From Candidatus Saccharimonadota bacterium (GTDB lineage Bacteria > Patescibacteriota > Saccharimonadia > Saccharimonadales > Saccharimonadaceae): 64,000 nucleotides of DNA. The number at the start of each line of letters is the position of its first letter. The first letter of the stretch is position 1. The DNA lies in NCBI GenBank assembly GCA_030445245.1, contig JAUCSD010000001.1:186001-250000 (forward strand), in the 5' to 3' direction. The notes beneath the pieces are model-generated. The model ran no database searches. It worked only from the letters and a program-made list of their open reading frames with translations, and had not been told where the DNA came from. The translations under genes and the position numbers were made by a program. This document shows positions 63,926 through 64,000 of the stretch, one piece after another.

Positions 63926-64000
63926 CTAGAAAACCGAACCGATTTCGAAAGATACGTAGGCCACTAAACGAAAAACAGGAAAACCAATAGTACTGAAAGT

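Overview
The window looks like a chromosome segment of a Candidatus Saccharibacteria (TM7)-type Patescibacterium or a close relative. This is an inference from gene content: a compact F-type ATP synthase operon, carAB and pyrB, an acetate kinase/phosphoketolase pair, very small membrane proteins, a pseudopilin adhesin and a tail-fibre-like surface protein. UGA is used as a stop (for example at the end of carA), so a UGA-recoded lineage is unlikely. No rRNA, intact tRNA, CRISPR array or complete insertion sequence was found.

Layout. 1-3.6 kb: a gene cut by the left edge, a winged-helix-like protein, a GC-rich orphan gene, an ABC-F ATPase and a glutaredoxin. 3.66-5.84 kb: a large pseudopilin carrying RCC1 repeats and a ricin-type lectin domain. 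6.07-13.37 kb: ATP synthase genes in the order atpI/Z-like, B, E, F, H, A, G, D, then a GC-rich membrane-protein insert, then atpC. 13.4-22.7 kb: a carbonic-anhydrase-like protein, a tRNA-dihydrouridine synthase, two GC-rich orphans, a UvrD-PD-(D/E)XK helicase and an RlmD-type methyltransferase. 22.9-36.1 kb: pyrB, a MacB-type exporter, a Nudix protein, an oxidoreductase, carB and carA, and a secreted polysaccharide deacetylase. 36.2-49.7 kb: small accessory genes, a tail-fibre/LamG pair, RsgA, and a membrane-PIG-L fusion. 49.7-54.1 kb: phosphoketolase, acetate kinase and an HD hydrolase. 54.2-64 kb: mainly minus-strand single-gene units separated by hairpin terminators and decayed tRNA 3'-end-like fragments, ending in a frameshifted YCII pseudogene.

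Two expression grammars are visible. Most AT-richer genes that head a transcript have a -10-like hexamer ending about 6-11 bases before the ATG and no Shine-Dalgarno sequence, which suggests leaderless mRNAs. About fifteen short GC-richer genes scattered between them have a leader with a clear Shine-Dalgarno sequence, often a TTGACN...TATAAT-like promoter, and a private hairpin just after the stop. One of these is a DUF397 protein, a family known mainly from Actinobacteria, the usual hosts of Saccharibacteria.

How the genes fit together. Xfp and AckA would convert sugar phosphates to acetate with ATP formation. The ATP synthase couples ATP to the membrane potential. CarAB and PyrB make carbamoyl aspartate, with no other pyrimidine gene in view. 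The pseudopilin, deacetylase, LamG and tail-fibre-like proteins and the Cys-rich secreted peptide are candidates for contact with a host cell.
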